From Rossellomorea sp. BNER (GTDB lineage: Bacteria > Bacillota > Bacilli > Bacillales > Bacillaceae_B), in contig JANAVG010000024.1 in the NCBI GenBank assembly GCA_024213275.1, forward strand, positions 1-54,974: a stretch of 54,974 bases of DNA, in the 5' to 3' direction. Numbering within the stretch: the stretch's first letter is position 1; every line of letters starts with the position of its first letter. This document shows, one piece after another, positions 16,006 to 25,506 of the stretch. Made by a program: the position numbers and the translations under genes. Below the pieces are notes generated by a model, which had not been told where the DNA came from, did no database searches, and saw only the letters and a list, made by a program, of their open reading frames with translations.

Positions 16006-16120
16006 CCGAGTATCCTCCTAGCAGTTCTTTTTACTACTAGTGTGTTCAGAGTTAATCTCATTATTACTATTTTTTACATTTTGAATTTCAAGTATTTGAA
16101 ACGAATAGAACCGGACTTGT

Positions 16121-19100
16121 CTAATATTCGGGATATTGCCTTTTATAAGTACGTTTTTTTTTCCTTCTTCTTGTATTTTTATCAAACAAGCTATATATGA
16201 TCGGAATAATATAAAGTGTAAGCATTGTACTACTAATGAGTCCCCCAATGACGGTAATCCCCATTGGCTGATTTATTTCCGTTCCTTCACCAATTCCGAG
16301 TGCCAGTGGAAGTAATCCAAGAATTGTAGTTAAGGCCGTCATCAAAATCGGTCTTGCACGATTTTTGACAGATATAACAATCGCTTCAAGACTGTTCAAT
16401 TCTTGTTGCTTTTTTTGATTAATATAATCGACAATAACAATAGCATTATTTACAACAATTCCTGTTAATACTAGAACTCCTATTATGGCAGTTACACTAA
16501 TTGAAGTATTTGTCATCCATAAAGCAAATGCTACACCAATTACCGATAAAGGTAATGTAAACATGATCACCAGTGGGTATTTAAAAGATTCAAATTGAGC
16601 AGCCATAACAATGTAAACAAGCACTATCGCTAATCCAATCGCTAAAGCCATATCGTCAATAGAGCTTTCCAATAGTTCGCGGTCTCCGCTAAAAGTGACA
16701 AGAGTCTCTTCAGGAAGGTTCAGTTCTTGTATATTTTCATCTATCACTTTAGAAATTGAGCCTAAATTCGTTGAAGAAGGATATTTTAGAGTAAACTCAA
16801 CGGCATTCTGCTGATTAATTCTTTGAATGTTCACAGGTCCATCCATTTTTTGAATTTCTACGATTTGACGAAGGGCTATATAATCTCCGCTACCATTCTG
16901 AATCTGTAAATCCTTCAAGCTTTCCAGATTACTCGTTATCTCCCGATCATATTGGACCATTACATTATTTACTTCGGATTGGTCTGTTACGATTTGAGTA
17001 GCTACAACACCTCTTGTTACATCATTGATTATATTTGCAATTTGAATAGGAGCCAATCCTTCTACCCTTGCTTTTTTACGGTCTACCCTCATTTGTATTT
17101 CTTCAATAGTTTCCATTTCATTCGTTTCAAGTGATGTTACATCGCTAAGTTGTTCTAGTTTATGGTGGATTTTGGAAACGGATTTATCTAATCTAGATTT
17201 GTCGGTATCCCTTACATTAAATGTAAGCGTTTGAGGACTACTTCCTGATGTCGATTGCATATTGAAATGAACTTCCGCAGTTGGGTTAACTTCTTTTGCT
17301 GCCTTTTTTAATTCCGGCTTCACATCATCTACAAATTGAAATATTGATTGGTTTCGTACCGATAAAGGGTTCATTTTCACATAAATTTCAGCTACATTCC
17401 CTCTTGTAGTCCCTCTAAAGGATTCTTCTTGTGTTGATCCAATTAAACTTACATAAACATTGACATCCTTTTCATTCTCTAAAATATTTTCAAGTTCTTT
17501 CACAACATTATTGGTTTCTTCTAAAGAAGTTCCATTTTCCAATACTACTTTCATATTAAAGAAACCTTCATCTGTTGGTGGAAGAAACTGAGTTCCTACT
17601 TTAGTAACACCAAACCCACTAATTGCAAGCATAACTGTTGTTATACATAAGACCAGCCAACGATGCTTTAATGACCAACGGATAGATCGCTCAAACGTAT
17701 TCATTGATTTAGAACGTCTTCTAATTGCCTCCATATTTTTTGGGGGACCTTTTAGTAATCGACTTGCTAGCATAGGGATTACGGTTAGTGCGACGATTAG
17801 AGAAGCAAATAAACTAAATGAAATCGTTAATGCGAACTCAGTAAATAGTTGTCCAAGTAACCCAGTCATAAATATTACAGGCAAGAATACCGCAATGGTT
17901 GTTAGCGTAGAGGCGGTTATTGCTGAACCTACCTCTTTTGTACCATCAAGAGCCGCATCTTTTGAGTTTTTTCCCATAGACAAATGGCGATAAATATTTT
18001 CAATTACTACAATGGCATTGTCAACTAACATTCCAATTCCCAATGCAAGAGCACCAAGCGTCATTATATTTAAAGCAAAACCTGAGAAGAACATTAATAC
18101 GAAAGTAACAATTACAGAGTAAGGAATGGCTACTCCAATGATAATCGGACTTTTTATATTCTTTAAGAATAAGAAAAGGATAAGCATAGCAAATGCTCCA
18201 CCTACAAGTAAAGAGTTTGTAATACTCCCAATGGCCTGTTCTATATAATCTCCTTGATCAAAAAGTATGTCTGCTTCAATATCTTTGTATTTGCCCTGCT
18301 TTAAAAGTTCATCCAATTCTGTTTGGAAAGCCCTTGATACATCAGTTGTATTAGCATCGGATTGTTGAAGAACGCTTAATAAAACCGCATTTTCCTCGTT
18401 TGCCCTTGTAATCGTATGATCGTTTTTCTTTTCCTTTTCGACTGTAGCAACATCTTTAATTGTGATTTCATCACCTGTTTTTGGGTTAACAGTTAAGACA
18501 AGGGACTTAATATCTTCAACAGATTTCAATTCACTGATGACCCTAGTTGTGAGTGTTTTGCCATCTGTCTTAATGGTATCGCCTGGCACCGTAACATTAT
18601 TTGCCCTTATGGAATCAACAACACTTGATTGGCTTAAACCATTTTTCTTTAGTTGATTTTGATTTAACTCAATGTTGATTTCTTCAGAAAGGGCACCCGA
18701 AATATTAACACTTGCTACCCCTTGTACCTTTGTGAGCTCCAATCTTAATTCATCTGCTAACTCTTGCAGTTTCTGATTTTCCTTGGTTTCTCTTAGAGAG
18801 ACTTGGATAATCGGGAATTGAGAGGGATCGAATTTTAAGAACCTTGGTTTTTCCGAATCATCTGGTAATGGTGTCTGGTCAATTCGTTGAAGAACTTCAT
18901 TTTGTATATCATCAATGGAAGTTGTCCATGAGAATTCTAATAATATAAAATTTGAGCCTTCTCTAGATGTAGAGTGAATATTTTTTATTCCAGGTAATGT
19001 CGCTAAGCTTTTTTCAAGAGGTTTTGTGACCTTTTCAACTACCTCTGTAGGGCTTGCCCCTTGATATGTAGTAACAACTACCCCCACTGGTGGATTTATA

Positions 19101-19216
19101 TCCGGAATGAGCTTTAAAGGGATTTTGAGTAGAGAAACTCCCCCGATTATGATGATTAGAAGCATTGTAACAATTGTGAAAACTGGTCTTCTTATAGAAA
19201 ATGCACTTATTCTCAA
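16121..19216 (-). CDS. swrC: RND efflux transporter, SwrC/AcrB family
   Basis: A 1,031-residue RND pump with 12 membrane helices and two large outer loops, the usual layout (TM1, loop, TM2-6, TM7, loop, TM8-12). Helix 4 has GALALGIGMLVDNAIVVIENI, and the equivalent C-terminal ITAIIGVLVLTGIVVNNAIVIVDYI carries the second acidic site. In B. subtilis SwrC (YerP) exports surfactin and helps swarming. The TTG at 19216 follows GGAAGGGGG and gives the normal N-terminus ISAFSIRRPVFT; the TTG at 19234 lies inside that site. No membrane-fusion partner is adjacent, as is usual in Firmicutes. A 23-base palindrome overlaps its promoter. The specific substrate is inferred, not shown. Confidence 0.88.
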   Translation of the reverse strand: MRISAFSIRRPVFTIVTMLLIIIIGGVSLLKIPLKLIPDINPPVGVVVTTYQGASPTEVVEKVTKPLEKSLATLPGIKNIHSTSREGSNFILLEFSWTTSIDDIQNEVLQRIDQTPLPDDSEKPRFLKFDPSQFPIIQVSLRETKENQKLQELADELRLELTKVQGVASVNISGALSEEINIELNQNQLKKNGLSQSSVVDSIRANNVTVPGDTIKTDGKTLTTRVISELKSVEDIKSLVLTVNPKTGDEITIKDVATVEKEKKNDHTITRANEENAVLLSVLQQSDANTTDVSRAFQTELDELLKQGKYKDIEADILFDQGDYIEQAIGSITNSLLVGGAFAMLILFLFLKNIKSPIIIGVAIPYSVIVTFVLMFFSGFALNIMTLGALALGIGMLVDNAIVVIENIYRHLSMGKNSKDAALDGTKEVGSAITASTLTTIAVFLPVIFMTGLLGQLFTEFALTISFSLFASLIVALTVIPMLASRLLKGPPKNMEAIRRRSKSMNTFERSIRWSLKHRWLVLCITTVMLAISGFGVTKVGTQFLPPTDEGFFNMKVVLENGTSLEETNNVVKELENILENEKDVNVYVSLIGSTQEESFRGTTRGNVAEIYVKMNPLSVRNQSIFQFVDDVKPELKKAAKEVNPTAEVHFNMQSTSGSSPQTLTFNVRDTDKSRLDKSVSKIHHKLEQLSDVTSLETNEMETIEEIQMRVDRKKARVEGLAPIQIANIINDVTRGVVATQIVTDQSEVNNVMVQYDREITSNLESLKDLQIQNGSGDYIALRQIVEIQKMDGPVNIQRINQQNAVEFTLKYPSSTNLGSISKVIDENIQELNLPEETLVTFSGDRELLESSIDDMALAIGLAIVLVYIVMAAQFESFKYPLVIMFTLPLSVIGVAFALWMTNTSISVTAIIGVLVLTGIVVNNAIVIVDYINQKKQQELNSLEAIVISVKNRARPILMTALTTILGLLPLALGIGEGTEINQPMGITVIGGLISSTMLTLYIIPIIYSLFDKNTRRRKKKRTYKRQYPEY

Positions 19217-19257
19217 TGATATACCCCCTTCCAACTTAGGAAAATCTTATAGGAAAA

Positions 19258-19303
19258 TATAGTTAGTCATTATAACTATAATCACTTTGAAAGCCTGTAT
19301 CAA
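19258..19303 (-). promoter_or_regulatory. swrC promoter overlapped by a 23-base palindromic operator
   Basis: Promoter on the minus strand: TTGATA (19303-19298), 17-base spacer, TATAGT (19280-19275). The perfect inverted repeat TATAGTTA-N7-TAACTATA (19258-19280) begins on the -10 box and covers the likely start site. This is the size of a TetR- or MarR-type operator. No such regulator gene lies next to the pump. Confidence 0.65.
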
Positions 19304-19416
19304 CAATTAAAGTTGGTTTTTTGTACCAGTCTTTCATGAATACTTAACATAAATTAAGAATATCTGCAGAAAATAAATAAGTGTATAAAACCTTGAAGGA
19401 GCTGGATAAAGGAGTT

Positions 19417-20301
19417 ATGGCCAATTGGATTCCATTTTTAATACTATCAGTCGTAAGCATATTTGTTTTGATGTATACATGGTTTAAAACCAAACAACCT
19501 ATAGTATTTCTTTTCTGGCTTTTTATATCAGGAATATCCTACTTTTTTGAATTTATCATTTTTATCATACTTGATAGCTATTTATATGAGCCGCATATCT
19601 TAAGTAACGATTACAATGATAATGTCCTCGGCGCTGTTAGCTCACAATTACTTGCTGTACCCGCCGCCATTACGTTTGCAACCTTTTTGACAATAAAAAA
19701 ACGTTGGATCTTTGTTTTAGTCGGTCTATTTGTAGTAATAGAAGAACTCTTTTTAAGAATTGGTGTTTACAAACATTTTTGGTGGAAATCCTACTACACC
19801 TCCTTCTTTTTATTATTCGCTTTTTTTCTTGCACGCTATTGGTACAATTGTTTACAAAAGAACAAACATATGTGGCATCATTTAATTACATTATTTTTCG
19901 CCTTAAGTACAATCGTTTTAACTATTACTTGGGGTTTTTCTTCCATATTACGGATTTATGAAATTCACTTAGGGTGGTTTAACGATGAAATCAAAGATAT
20001 TACATCTGGTAATATCCTTTACTTCTGGCTAGCTACCTATTTTTATTCTTTAGTCATTTTTTACACAAATCGGGATTGGAAATATCTCCTGGCAGGATTG
20101 ATCTTTTTTTCAGTTGTAGAATTCTACATGTGGAGAAATGGTATTATTACAATTAAGCACAGCTTGAATTTGCTGTTATTTCCCACATCACATTTAATGT
20201 TTATTATGGTGTTTGGTAGGCTTTATCGCCAGTTCTTCCCCTACTATTCATCCCCTTCCAACCAAGTTTTAAAAAAGAAAAAAGCATCCTCATCTTCCTG
20301 A
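19417..20301 (+). CDS. Polytopic membrane protein of unknown function
   Basis: A 294-residue protein with about eight hydrophobic segments and aromatic-rich loops. Conserved-looking polar spots are FEFIIFIILDSYLYEP (about 45-60), VIEELFLRIGVY (about 113-124) and the C-terminal LNLLLFPTSHLMFIMVFGRLYRQFFP. The pattern resembles a group of sporulating-bacillus membrane proteins, but I cannot name it. The ATG at 19417 is used because AAAGGAG lies just before it, although spacing is short; a GTG at 19381 has no site. It shares a terminator with the convergent nhaC-type gene. Confidence 0.6.
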   Translation: MANWIPFLILSVVSIFVLMYTWFKTKQPIVFLFWLFISGISYFFEFIIFIILDSYLYEPHILSNDYNDNVLGAVSSQLLAVPAAITFATFLTIKKRWIFVLVGLFVVIEELFLRIGVYKHFWWKSYYTSFFLLFAFFLARYWYNCLQKNKHMWHHLITLFFALSTIVLTITWGFSSILRIYEIHLGWFNDEIKDITSGNILYFWLATYFYSLVIFYTNRDWKYLLAGLIFFSVVEFYMWRNGIITIKHSLNLLLFPTSHLMFIMVFGRLYRQFFPYYSSPSNQVLKKKKASSSS

Positions 20302-20327
20302 TTTATCCAGGGAATGAAGATGCTTTT
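20278..20327. terminator. Bidirectional terminator between convergent genes
   Basis: Stem AAAAGCATC / GATGCTTTT plus internal pairs at 20280-20326, with A and T runs on either side. It overlaps the end of the plus-strand gene and lies just past the stop of the minus-strand gene. Confidence 0.8.
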
Positions 20328-20329
20328 AA

Positions 20330-21730
20330 TTATTTTATTTCCTGTACAGTTGAATCAATACGAGTAATAGTCCAACCTGTAACCCCAAATAGTATCGTTA
20401 ATAATGGTGAAAGGATACAGAAAAAGGCAAATGGTAAATAGGAGAGTGTTGCAACCCCTAATACATCTGTAAGAAAAATACCGCATACACTCCAAGGTAC
20501 TAATGGATTGATGACTGTACCGCCATCTTCTAACGCTCTTGATAAGTTTTTGGGATGTAATCCAACTTTACGATACTGATCTTGAAACGCCTCACCCGTT
20601 AATAAAATCGACAAGTATTGCTCACCTATTAATACATTAATTCCAATTGCTGAGGTAACTGTTGCAATAATCACTGTTCTTACTTTTTTCAATCGATGAG
20701 ATATTTTCTCAAATAATACTGGGATAATACCTAATTTAAAAAGAAGTCCGCCTAGTGCAAGAGAGAGTAAGACCAGTGCAATGGTAAACATCATACTGTT
20801 AATCCCTCCTCTAGTAAGTAGAGAATCAACCGCTTTTAAACCCGTATCTGATTGGTATCCATTAAAGAGAATAGAAAAAAGTTTACTCATATCCATTTGA
20901 TTATCAAAGAAGGAGATAAAAATGGCCACACAAGAACTTAATGCAAGTGTAACAAAGGAAGACAACTTTTTAATCGTTAGAAAAACTAAAATAATTACCG
21001 GTAGTAAGCTGTACCAGTGAATTAGATCTGTCTTTTCTAACCCCTCTTTAATACTTGTTAACTCAGATAAATTAGAACTAATCTCTGAAGGAGATAATAA
21101 TAGAAAAATGATAAAAGTCAAGATGAATGCTGGAATCGTTGTCCATGACATGTTTTTAATATGTTCAAATAAATCCACTTTTACGATGGCAGAAGCTAAG
21201 TTCGTTGTATCGGATAATGGTGACATTTTATCTCCAAAAAACGCTCCAGATACAATTGCTCCTGCTGTTATAGGCAGGGATACCCCTAACGCCTCAGCAA
21301 CACCGATAAGCGCCACACCAATAGTAGCAGCCGTAGTTAATGAACTTCCTACAGCTATTCCAACAATGCTTGTAATAAGAAAAGCGATGCTAAAGAAAAA
21401 CTGAGGTTTAACTAATTCAAACCCTAAAAACATCAGGGTTGGAATTGTACCTCCAATCATCCAGCTACTGATTAATATCCCAATCATAAAAAACAGGAAA
21501 ACAGCACCTAACCCAGATTGTGCCCCTACTAACATCCCCCTTTCTAATTCTTTAAAGGATACACGCTTAATTGCCCCAAATAATAAAAGCAAGAAAATAG
21601 ATAGTAAAATGGGAATATGGGGCACAGCTTCCCACTTTATAATACTAATACTTATTAAAGCAATAATGACTGTCATCATCATTAATGTTTCTAACATTTT
21701 TGGTTTATGGACTGGTTCAATTGTAAACAT
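20330..21730 (-). CDS. NhaC-family transporter under a tyrosine T-box
   Basis: A 466-residue NhaC-family secondary transporter with about 11-12 helices. Family motifs include GTIPTLMFLGFELV, TAATIGVALIGVAEALG, GAFFGDKMSPLSDTTNLASA (ion-binding region) and the C-terminal LEDGGTVINPLVPWSVCG. Family members exchange Na+ for H+ or for organic anions. The leader is a T-box whose specifier appears to be a Tyr codon, so the likely job is uptake of tyrosine or a precursor rather than pH control. NhaC-like proteins with Tyr T-boxes have been proposed as tyrosine transporters in Firmicutes. AGGAGG precedes the ATG. Confidence 0.85.
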   Translation of the reverse strand: MFTIEPVHKPKMLETLMMMTVIIALISISIIKWEAVPHIPILLSIFLLLLFGAIKRVSFKELERGMLVGAQSGLGAVFLFFMIGILISSWMIGGTIPTLMFLGFELVKPQFFFSIAFLITSIVGIAVGSSLTTAATIGVALIGVAEALGVSLPITAGAIVSGAFFGDKMSPLSDTTNLASAIVKVDLFEHIKNMSWTTIPAFILTFIIFLLLSPSEISSNLSELTSIKEGLEKTDLIHWYSLLPVIILVFLTIKKLSSFVTLALSSCVAIFISFFDNQMDMSKLFSILFNGYQSDTGLKAVDSLLTRGGINSMMFTIALVLLSLALGGLLFKLGIIPVLFEKISHRLKKVRTVIIATVTSAIGINVLIGEQYLSILLTGEAFQDQYRKVGLHPKNLSRALEDGGTVINPLVPWSVCGIFLTDVLGVATLSYLPFAFFCILSPLLTILFGVTGWTITRIDSTVQEIK

Positions 21731-21753
21731 TATTTTTTCCTCCTAACAAAATC

Positions 21754-22015
21754 AAAAAAAGCTTCATCATCCCCATATAGGGACGAAGAAGCCTCCGCGG
21801 TACCACCCTAATTAATGAAGAATAAGCAATTAACCATTGTCATTTAAATATTCTCCATTCACTTTACACTCTATCCTACTCATAACTGTGTAATTCATAA
21901 AAGTTGCTACCTGAATTTTCACCAACCATTCAGTCTCTCTTTGCTGTACACAACTCTACTACTGCTTCAGTTTAGGATGATTATTTTCTTTTTCACTTAG
22001 ACGCTTTTAAGCGCT
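21754..22015 (-). promoter_or_regulatory. T-box leader, specifier probably TAC (Tyr)
   Basis: On the minus strand the T-box sequence AGGGTGGTACCGCGG (about 21810-21796) precedes a terminator with stem GCTTC/GAAGC (21761-21792) and seven T. Stem I carries the AGTAG and GGTTGGTGAAAATTCAGG elements. In the specifier loop ATGAATTACACAG, TAC (21892-21890) sits at the usual place, before a purine, and reads as Tyr. Uncharged tRNA-Tyr would switch the transporter on. Confidence 0.93.
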
Positions 22016-22032
22016 AAAGTAATATAATAAAT

Positions 22033-22060
22033 ATTTTATCAGCATTTTTGATACTGTCAA
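22033..22060 (-). promoter_or_regulatory. Promoter of the T-box transcript
   Basis: Minus-strand TTGACA (22060-22055), 16-base spacer and TAAAAT (22038-22033), just before the T-box leader. Confidence 0.65.
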
Positions 22061-22074
22061 CTATTTATTTTAGA

Positions 22075-22168
22075 GGCTGTTTTTTAGTACATGAATTTTT
22101 GAAAAAGTTGGTTGGAGCGGGAGCCAACCAACCCTTTTCAAATAACAACAAGGTTTATGAAAACAGCC
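22075..22168. repeat. Repeat family A, short copy
   Basis: Bounded by GGCTGTTTT and AAAACAGCC. Inside are GAAAAAGTTGGTTGG / CCAACCAACCCTTTTC arms and AACAACAAGGTTTATG near the right end. The GC-rich core of long copies is missing. It lies between the divergent nhaC-type and CAP genes. Confidence 0.8.
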
Positions 22169-22354
22169 ATTTTAGAACAAATTAATCAAAGAGCCGTTTC
22201 AGCGGTATTATTTCTGAATCAAAGGGTAATAAAAAAACCTTAAAACCATCTATTTCTATTTATTGGTTTTTCATTCTTTATCTACTATGGATAAAAAAAC
22301 TTGAGGAACTAATATTATAAATGGTTTTAAACCTAAAATAGGAGGTTAATCACA

Positions 22355-23065
22355 ATGTATAAAATAATATCAAGGTTTCTGATTTGTGCCATTGTCCCAT
22401 TGACAATTTTAACAGCTTGTAATACTCAAAATGATAATCAGGAACTAGCTGAACCGAGGGATATTAATTATGAACCAGTCAGATTTGGCCCAAATGAAAA
22501 TCAAGGAACAGATAACCTAAAAAGAAATGAAGTTCCATTTAATCTAAATAGGAATACAAATGAGAACACAGGAATTGATCCTAATATTAATAGAGATTAT
22601 GTACCTCAAAACGGTAATGAACCAAACACCGCACAAGAAAATAATGCTAATTCTACCAATCAAGGAAATCAGAATCCATCACAGGGATTTGTTGAAGAAG
22701 TGATTGACTTAACAAACAAAGAAAGAGAGAAAAATGGACTTTCTTCTCTAAAATCAGATTCAGAATTATCAAATGTTGCTCAAGTTAAATCTGAGGATAT
22801 GGTTAAAAAAGATTATTTTAGTCATACCTCTCCAACATATGGTTCCCCTTTTGAAATGATGGAGAATTTCGGAATCGAATACTCCACTGCAGCAGAAAAT
22901 ATTGCAGCTGGTCAAAAATCCCCGGAAGCTGTAGTTAATACATGGATGAAGAGTGCAGGTCATCGGAAGAACATCTTAAATAAACAAGTAACACATATAG
23001 GTGTAGGCATATCACAGGATCAATCACAAGGAATTTATTGGACTCAAATGTTTATTGCAAAATAG
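22355..23065 (+). CDS. CAP-domain (SCP/PR1) lipoprotein, YkwD-like
   Basis: A 236-residue secreted lipoprotein. The signal peptide ends in the lipobox LTAC (Cys22), which would anchor it to the outer face of the membrane. An Asn/Gln-rich linker runs to about residue 115. The CAP domain follows with FVEEVIDLTNKEREKNGL, the His motif DYFSHTSPTYGSPFEMM, AENIAAG, and GHRKNILN with a final HIGVGI. In bacilli these domains are common in spore and wall proteins; their enzymatic activity is unclear. AGGAGG precedes the ATG. Confidence 0.88.
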   Translation: MYKIISRFLICAIVPLTILTACNTQNDNQELAEPRDINYEPVRFGPNENQGTDNLKRNEVPFNLNRNTNENTGIDPNINRDYVPQNGNEPNTAQENNANSTNQGNQNPSQGFVEEVIDLTNKEREKNGLSSLKSDSELSNVAQVKSEDMVKKDYFSHTSPTYGSPFEMMENFGIEYSTAAENIAAGQKSPEAVVNTWMKSAGHRKNILNKQVTHIGVGISQDQSQGIYWTQMFIAK

Positions 23066-23130
23066 AAAAGCGGAAGCGCCTTGAACAGAGGGTGGAAGGC
23101 TATATCCGCCATATCCTGTAGCAACGCCTA
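23066..23130. repeat. GCGGAAGCGCC-type repeat (family D)
   Basis: AAAAGCGGAAGCGCCTTGAAC immediately follows the stop codon and is partly echoed at 11940-12015 and 53228-53245. Function unknown. Confidence 0.45.
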
Positions 23131-23152
23131 ATTTCTTATCTTTTAACATAAC

Positions 23153-23175
23153 AGGGTGACCAATTCGGTCACCCT
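23153..23175. terminator. Terminator-like hairpin between convergent genes
   Basis: Perfect stem AGGGTGACC / GGTCACCCT around AATTC, ten bases before the prfC stop on the minus strand. The T-run is weak on both sides. Confidence 0.6.
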
Positions 23176-23185
23176 CGTTTATCGA

Positions 23186-24757
23186 TTACATTAAGCTATA
23201 CAATTTAATCTCTGGATTCTTATCTTGAAACCATCTTGTAGCAAAGTCATTTTCAAATAGAAAGACTAAATTATCATGTCGATCTTTAACTAACATACTT
23301 CTAGAGCTGGACATGGAGTCGTTAACGGCTTCTTCATTCTCAATCCAGCGGGCAATTTTAGAACCGATTGGTTCCATCATTACATCTACATTATATTCAT
23401 TCTTCATCCGATGTTCAAAGACCTCAAATTGGAGCTGACCAACCGCACCCAATATGACATCTTCTGTTCTTAATGTTTTGTAATATTGGATTGCTCCTTC
23501 TTGCACTAACTGTTGGATACCTTTATGGAAGTGCTTTTGTTTCATGACATTTTTCGCCGTTACACGGACAAATAATTCAGGAGTAAACTGTGGAAGCTTT
23601 TCATATTGAAAAGATTGCTTGCCTTCCACTAATGTGTCACCAATCTGGTATGTCCCTGTATCATACACTCCAATAATATCTCCACTAACCGCTTCATCCA
23701 CAGTACTTCGGTCATCGGCTAAAAACTGAGTTGATTGTGATAGCTTGATGGACTTACCTGTTCTCGACAAGTTGACACTCATTCCTCTTTGAAACTGTCC
23801 AGAGCAAATACGGACAAATGCGATACGATCTCTGTGAGCAGGATTCATATTGGCTTGAATTTTAAAAACGAAGCCGGAAAATTCTTCAGCAGTTGGGGTT
23901 ATTAGTCCCTTGTCAGACTTTCTTGGTTGTGGAGATGGAGCAAAATTCAAGTAAGTTTCTAAAAAGGTTTGAACCCCAAAATTTGTTAATGCACTTCCAA
24001 AAAAGACAGGTGTTAACTCCCCAGACGCAATTTTATCTTCCGAAAAATTATTCCCTGCCTCATTTAATAGGAGAACATCCTCTAATGTTTGGGAATATAA
24101 ATTATTTTCTTTTAAAGGATGATCACCTGCAATTTCTCCTTCTTCATTCAATGAAATAAATCGATCATCGACCTCTACTCTAAATTGCTCAATGCGATTA
24201 TGGTACCTATCATATATTCCTACAAATTCCTTCCCCATCCCAATAGGCCAGTTCATTGGATATGATTCAATTCCTAATACCTCTTCTAACTCTTCTAGAA
24301 TCTCCAATGGCTCACGTCCTTGACGATCCATTTTATTTATGAAGGTGAATATTGGAATACCACGCATTTTACATACTTTAAATAATTTTAACGTTTGGGC
24401 TTCAATTCCTTTTGCAGAGTCGATAATCATAACAGCACTATCTACAGCCATAAGGGTACGGTACGTATCCTCACTAAAGTCCTGGTGACCAGGGGTATCT
24501 AATATATTTACTCGATTTCCATTATAATCAAAGGCCATTACAGAAGAAGTAACGGAAATTCCTCGTTGCTTTTCTATTTCCATCCAATCCGATGTCGCGA
24601 ATTTCCCCGTTTTTTTTCCCTTTACGGTTCCCGCGGCACGGATAGCCCCTCCGAATAACAGAAGTTGCTCAGTTAAGGTTGTTTTCCCTGCATCAGGGTG
24701 AGAAATGATAGCAAAAGTTCGTCTAGATAAAACATCGTTCTTAAAGTCATTTTTCAT
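23186..24757 (-). CDS. prfC: Peptide chain release factor 3
   Basis: A 523-residue translational GTPase that recycles RF1 and RF2 from the ribosome. G1 SHPDAGKTT, the switch region KQRGISVTSSVM, G3 DTPGHQDFSEDTYR and G4 NKMDRQGREP are intact, with domain II and the RF3-specific C-terminal domain after them (AIQYYKTLRTEDVILGAVGQLQFEV). The ATG at 24757 has AAAGGA upstream; an ATG at 24775 lacks a site. RF3 is patchily distributed in bacilli and is absent from B. subtilis 168, so it marks this lineage. Confidence 0.94.
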   Translation of the reverse strand: MKNDFKNDVLSRRTFAIISHPDAGKTTLTEQLLLFGGAIRAAGTVKGKKTGKFATSDWMEIEKQRGISVTSSVMAFDYNGNRVNILDTPGHQDFSEDTYRTLMAVDSAVMIIDSAKGIEAQTLKLFKVCKMRGIPIFTFINKMDRQGREPLEILEELEEVLGIESYPMNWPIGMGKEFVGIYDRYHNRIEQFRVEVDDRFISLNEEGEIAGDHPLKENNLYSQTLEDVLLLNEAGNNFSEDKIASGELTPVFFGSALTNFGVQTFLETYLNFAPSPQPRKSDKGLITPTAEEFSGFVFKIQANMNPAHRDRIAFVRICSGQFQRGMSVNLSRTGKSIKLSQSTQFLADDRSTVDEAVSGDIIGVYDTGTYQIGDTLVEGKQSFQYEKLPQFTPELFVRVTAKNVMKQKHFHKGIQQLVQEGAIQYYKTLRTEDVILGAVGQLQFEVFEHRMKNEYNVDVMMEPIGSKIARWIENEEAVNDSMSSSRSMLVKDRHDNLVFLFENDFATRWFQDKNPEIKLYSLM

Positions 24758-24970
24758 TAGGTATAATCCTTTCATGTAAAGTGAAACTTTTAATTATGGG
24801 GGTTCTTTCCATACCCTCTTATTGCTAGTTAAACCGTTCGGGCTTAATCCGATAAATCTACTTTTTCATCATATTCCTTCCTTGCGCATTATGCAATAAC
24901 ACATATCCGGTGGCTTATAGGAAGAATCATTTTTTTAGAAGATTTTATGGTTTAAAATCAGATTGTAAGG

Positions 24971-25110
24971 GAAAATGCTGAAGGAGCTGTCCAAAACCAA
25001 GGTGTCATGAACCACAACCTCAATATATAGAAAAAACCTTTAAGACATCTTCTATATATGGACGGTTTTAGTAGTTCCGGACCCTTCTGGCCAGCTCATT
25101 CAGCATTTTC
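24971..25110. repeat. Repeat family B, copy B2
   Basis: Outer inverted repeat GAAAATGCTGA / TCAGCATTTTC, then inner GAGCTGTCC-AAAACC and the nested ATATATAG / CTATATAT pair. The right arm overlaps the stop codon of the YueH-like gene by two bases and probably ends its transcript. The rest of 24758-24970 shows no gene. Confidence 0.7.
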
Positions 25111-25342
25111 ACATTTCAGTTGTCCATTGAAAGATTCTATTTGCGATAATGAGGCTTTCCTCTTCATCTATTCCTCTTTTTTCCAGTGTCATTTGAACGT
25201 TTTCTTTCATTTCTTGTTCGTATGTAAACATGATTGACCAGTTGATATCAGGGATGGCGATCATAAAATACTCTTCTTTTTTATTTTCGTATATATACAC
25301 TGTTCTTTCCTTGCCTTCTGTGATACTTTTTCTTATTTTCAT
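25109..25342 (-). CDS. Small YueH-like protein
   Basis: A 77-residue protein with MKIRKS at the start, VYIYENKKEEYFMIAIPDINWS in the middle and a helical C-terminus ending FQWTTEM. From memory this matches the YueH family of bacilli, whose function is unknown; the match was not checked. GAGAGG precedes the ATG. Short monocistronic unit that ends in repeat B2. Confidence 0.6.
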   Translation of the reverse strand: MKIRKSITEGKERTVYIYENKKEEYFMIAIPDINWSIMFTYEQEMKENVQMTLEKRGIDEEESLIIANRIFQWTTEM

Positions 25343-25506
25343 AATTACTTTTTCCTCTCATGAAATGTATTTTTAAGTGCATAATAGAAAAGGAAGTACT
25401 TACTAGCACCAACTTTTTATTGTGTTATCTACGAAAGCATTGTAAAATAAAAAATCCGTGGCTTCAAGTATATACAAGTCATTAATCTACTTATGAGGTG
25501 AGTAAA

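Noticed and set aside
16018..16248. 76-codon minus-strand frame at the end of the RND pump gene
   Set aside because: Mostly an out-of-frame shadow of the pump's C-terminus, with no ribosome site.
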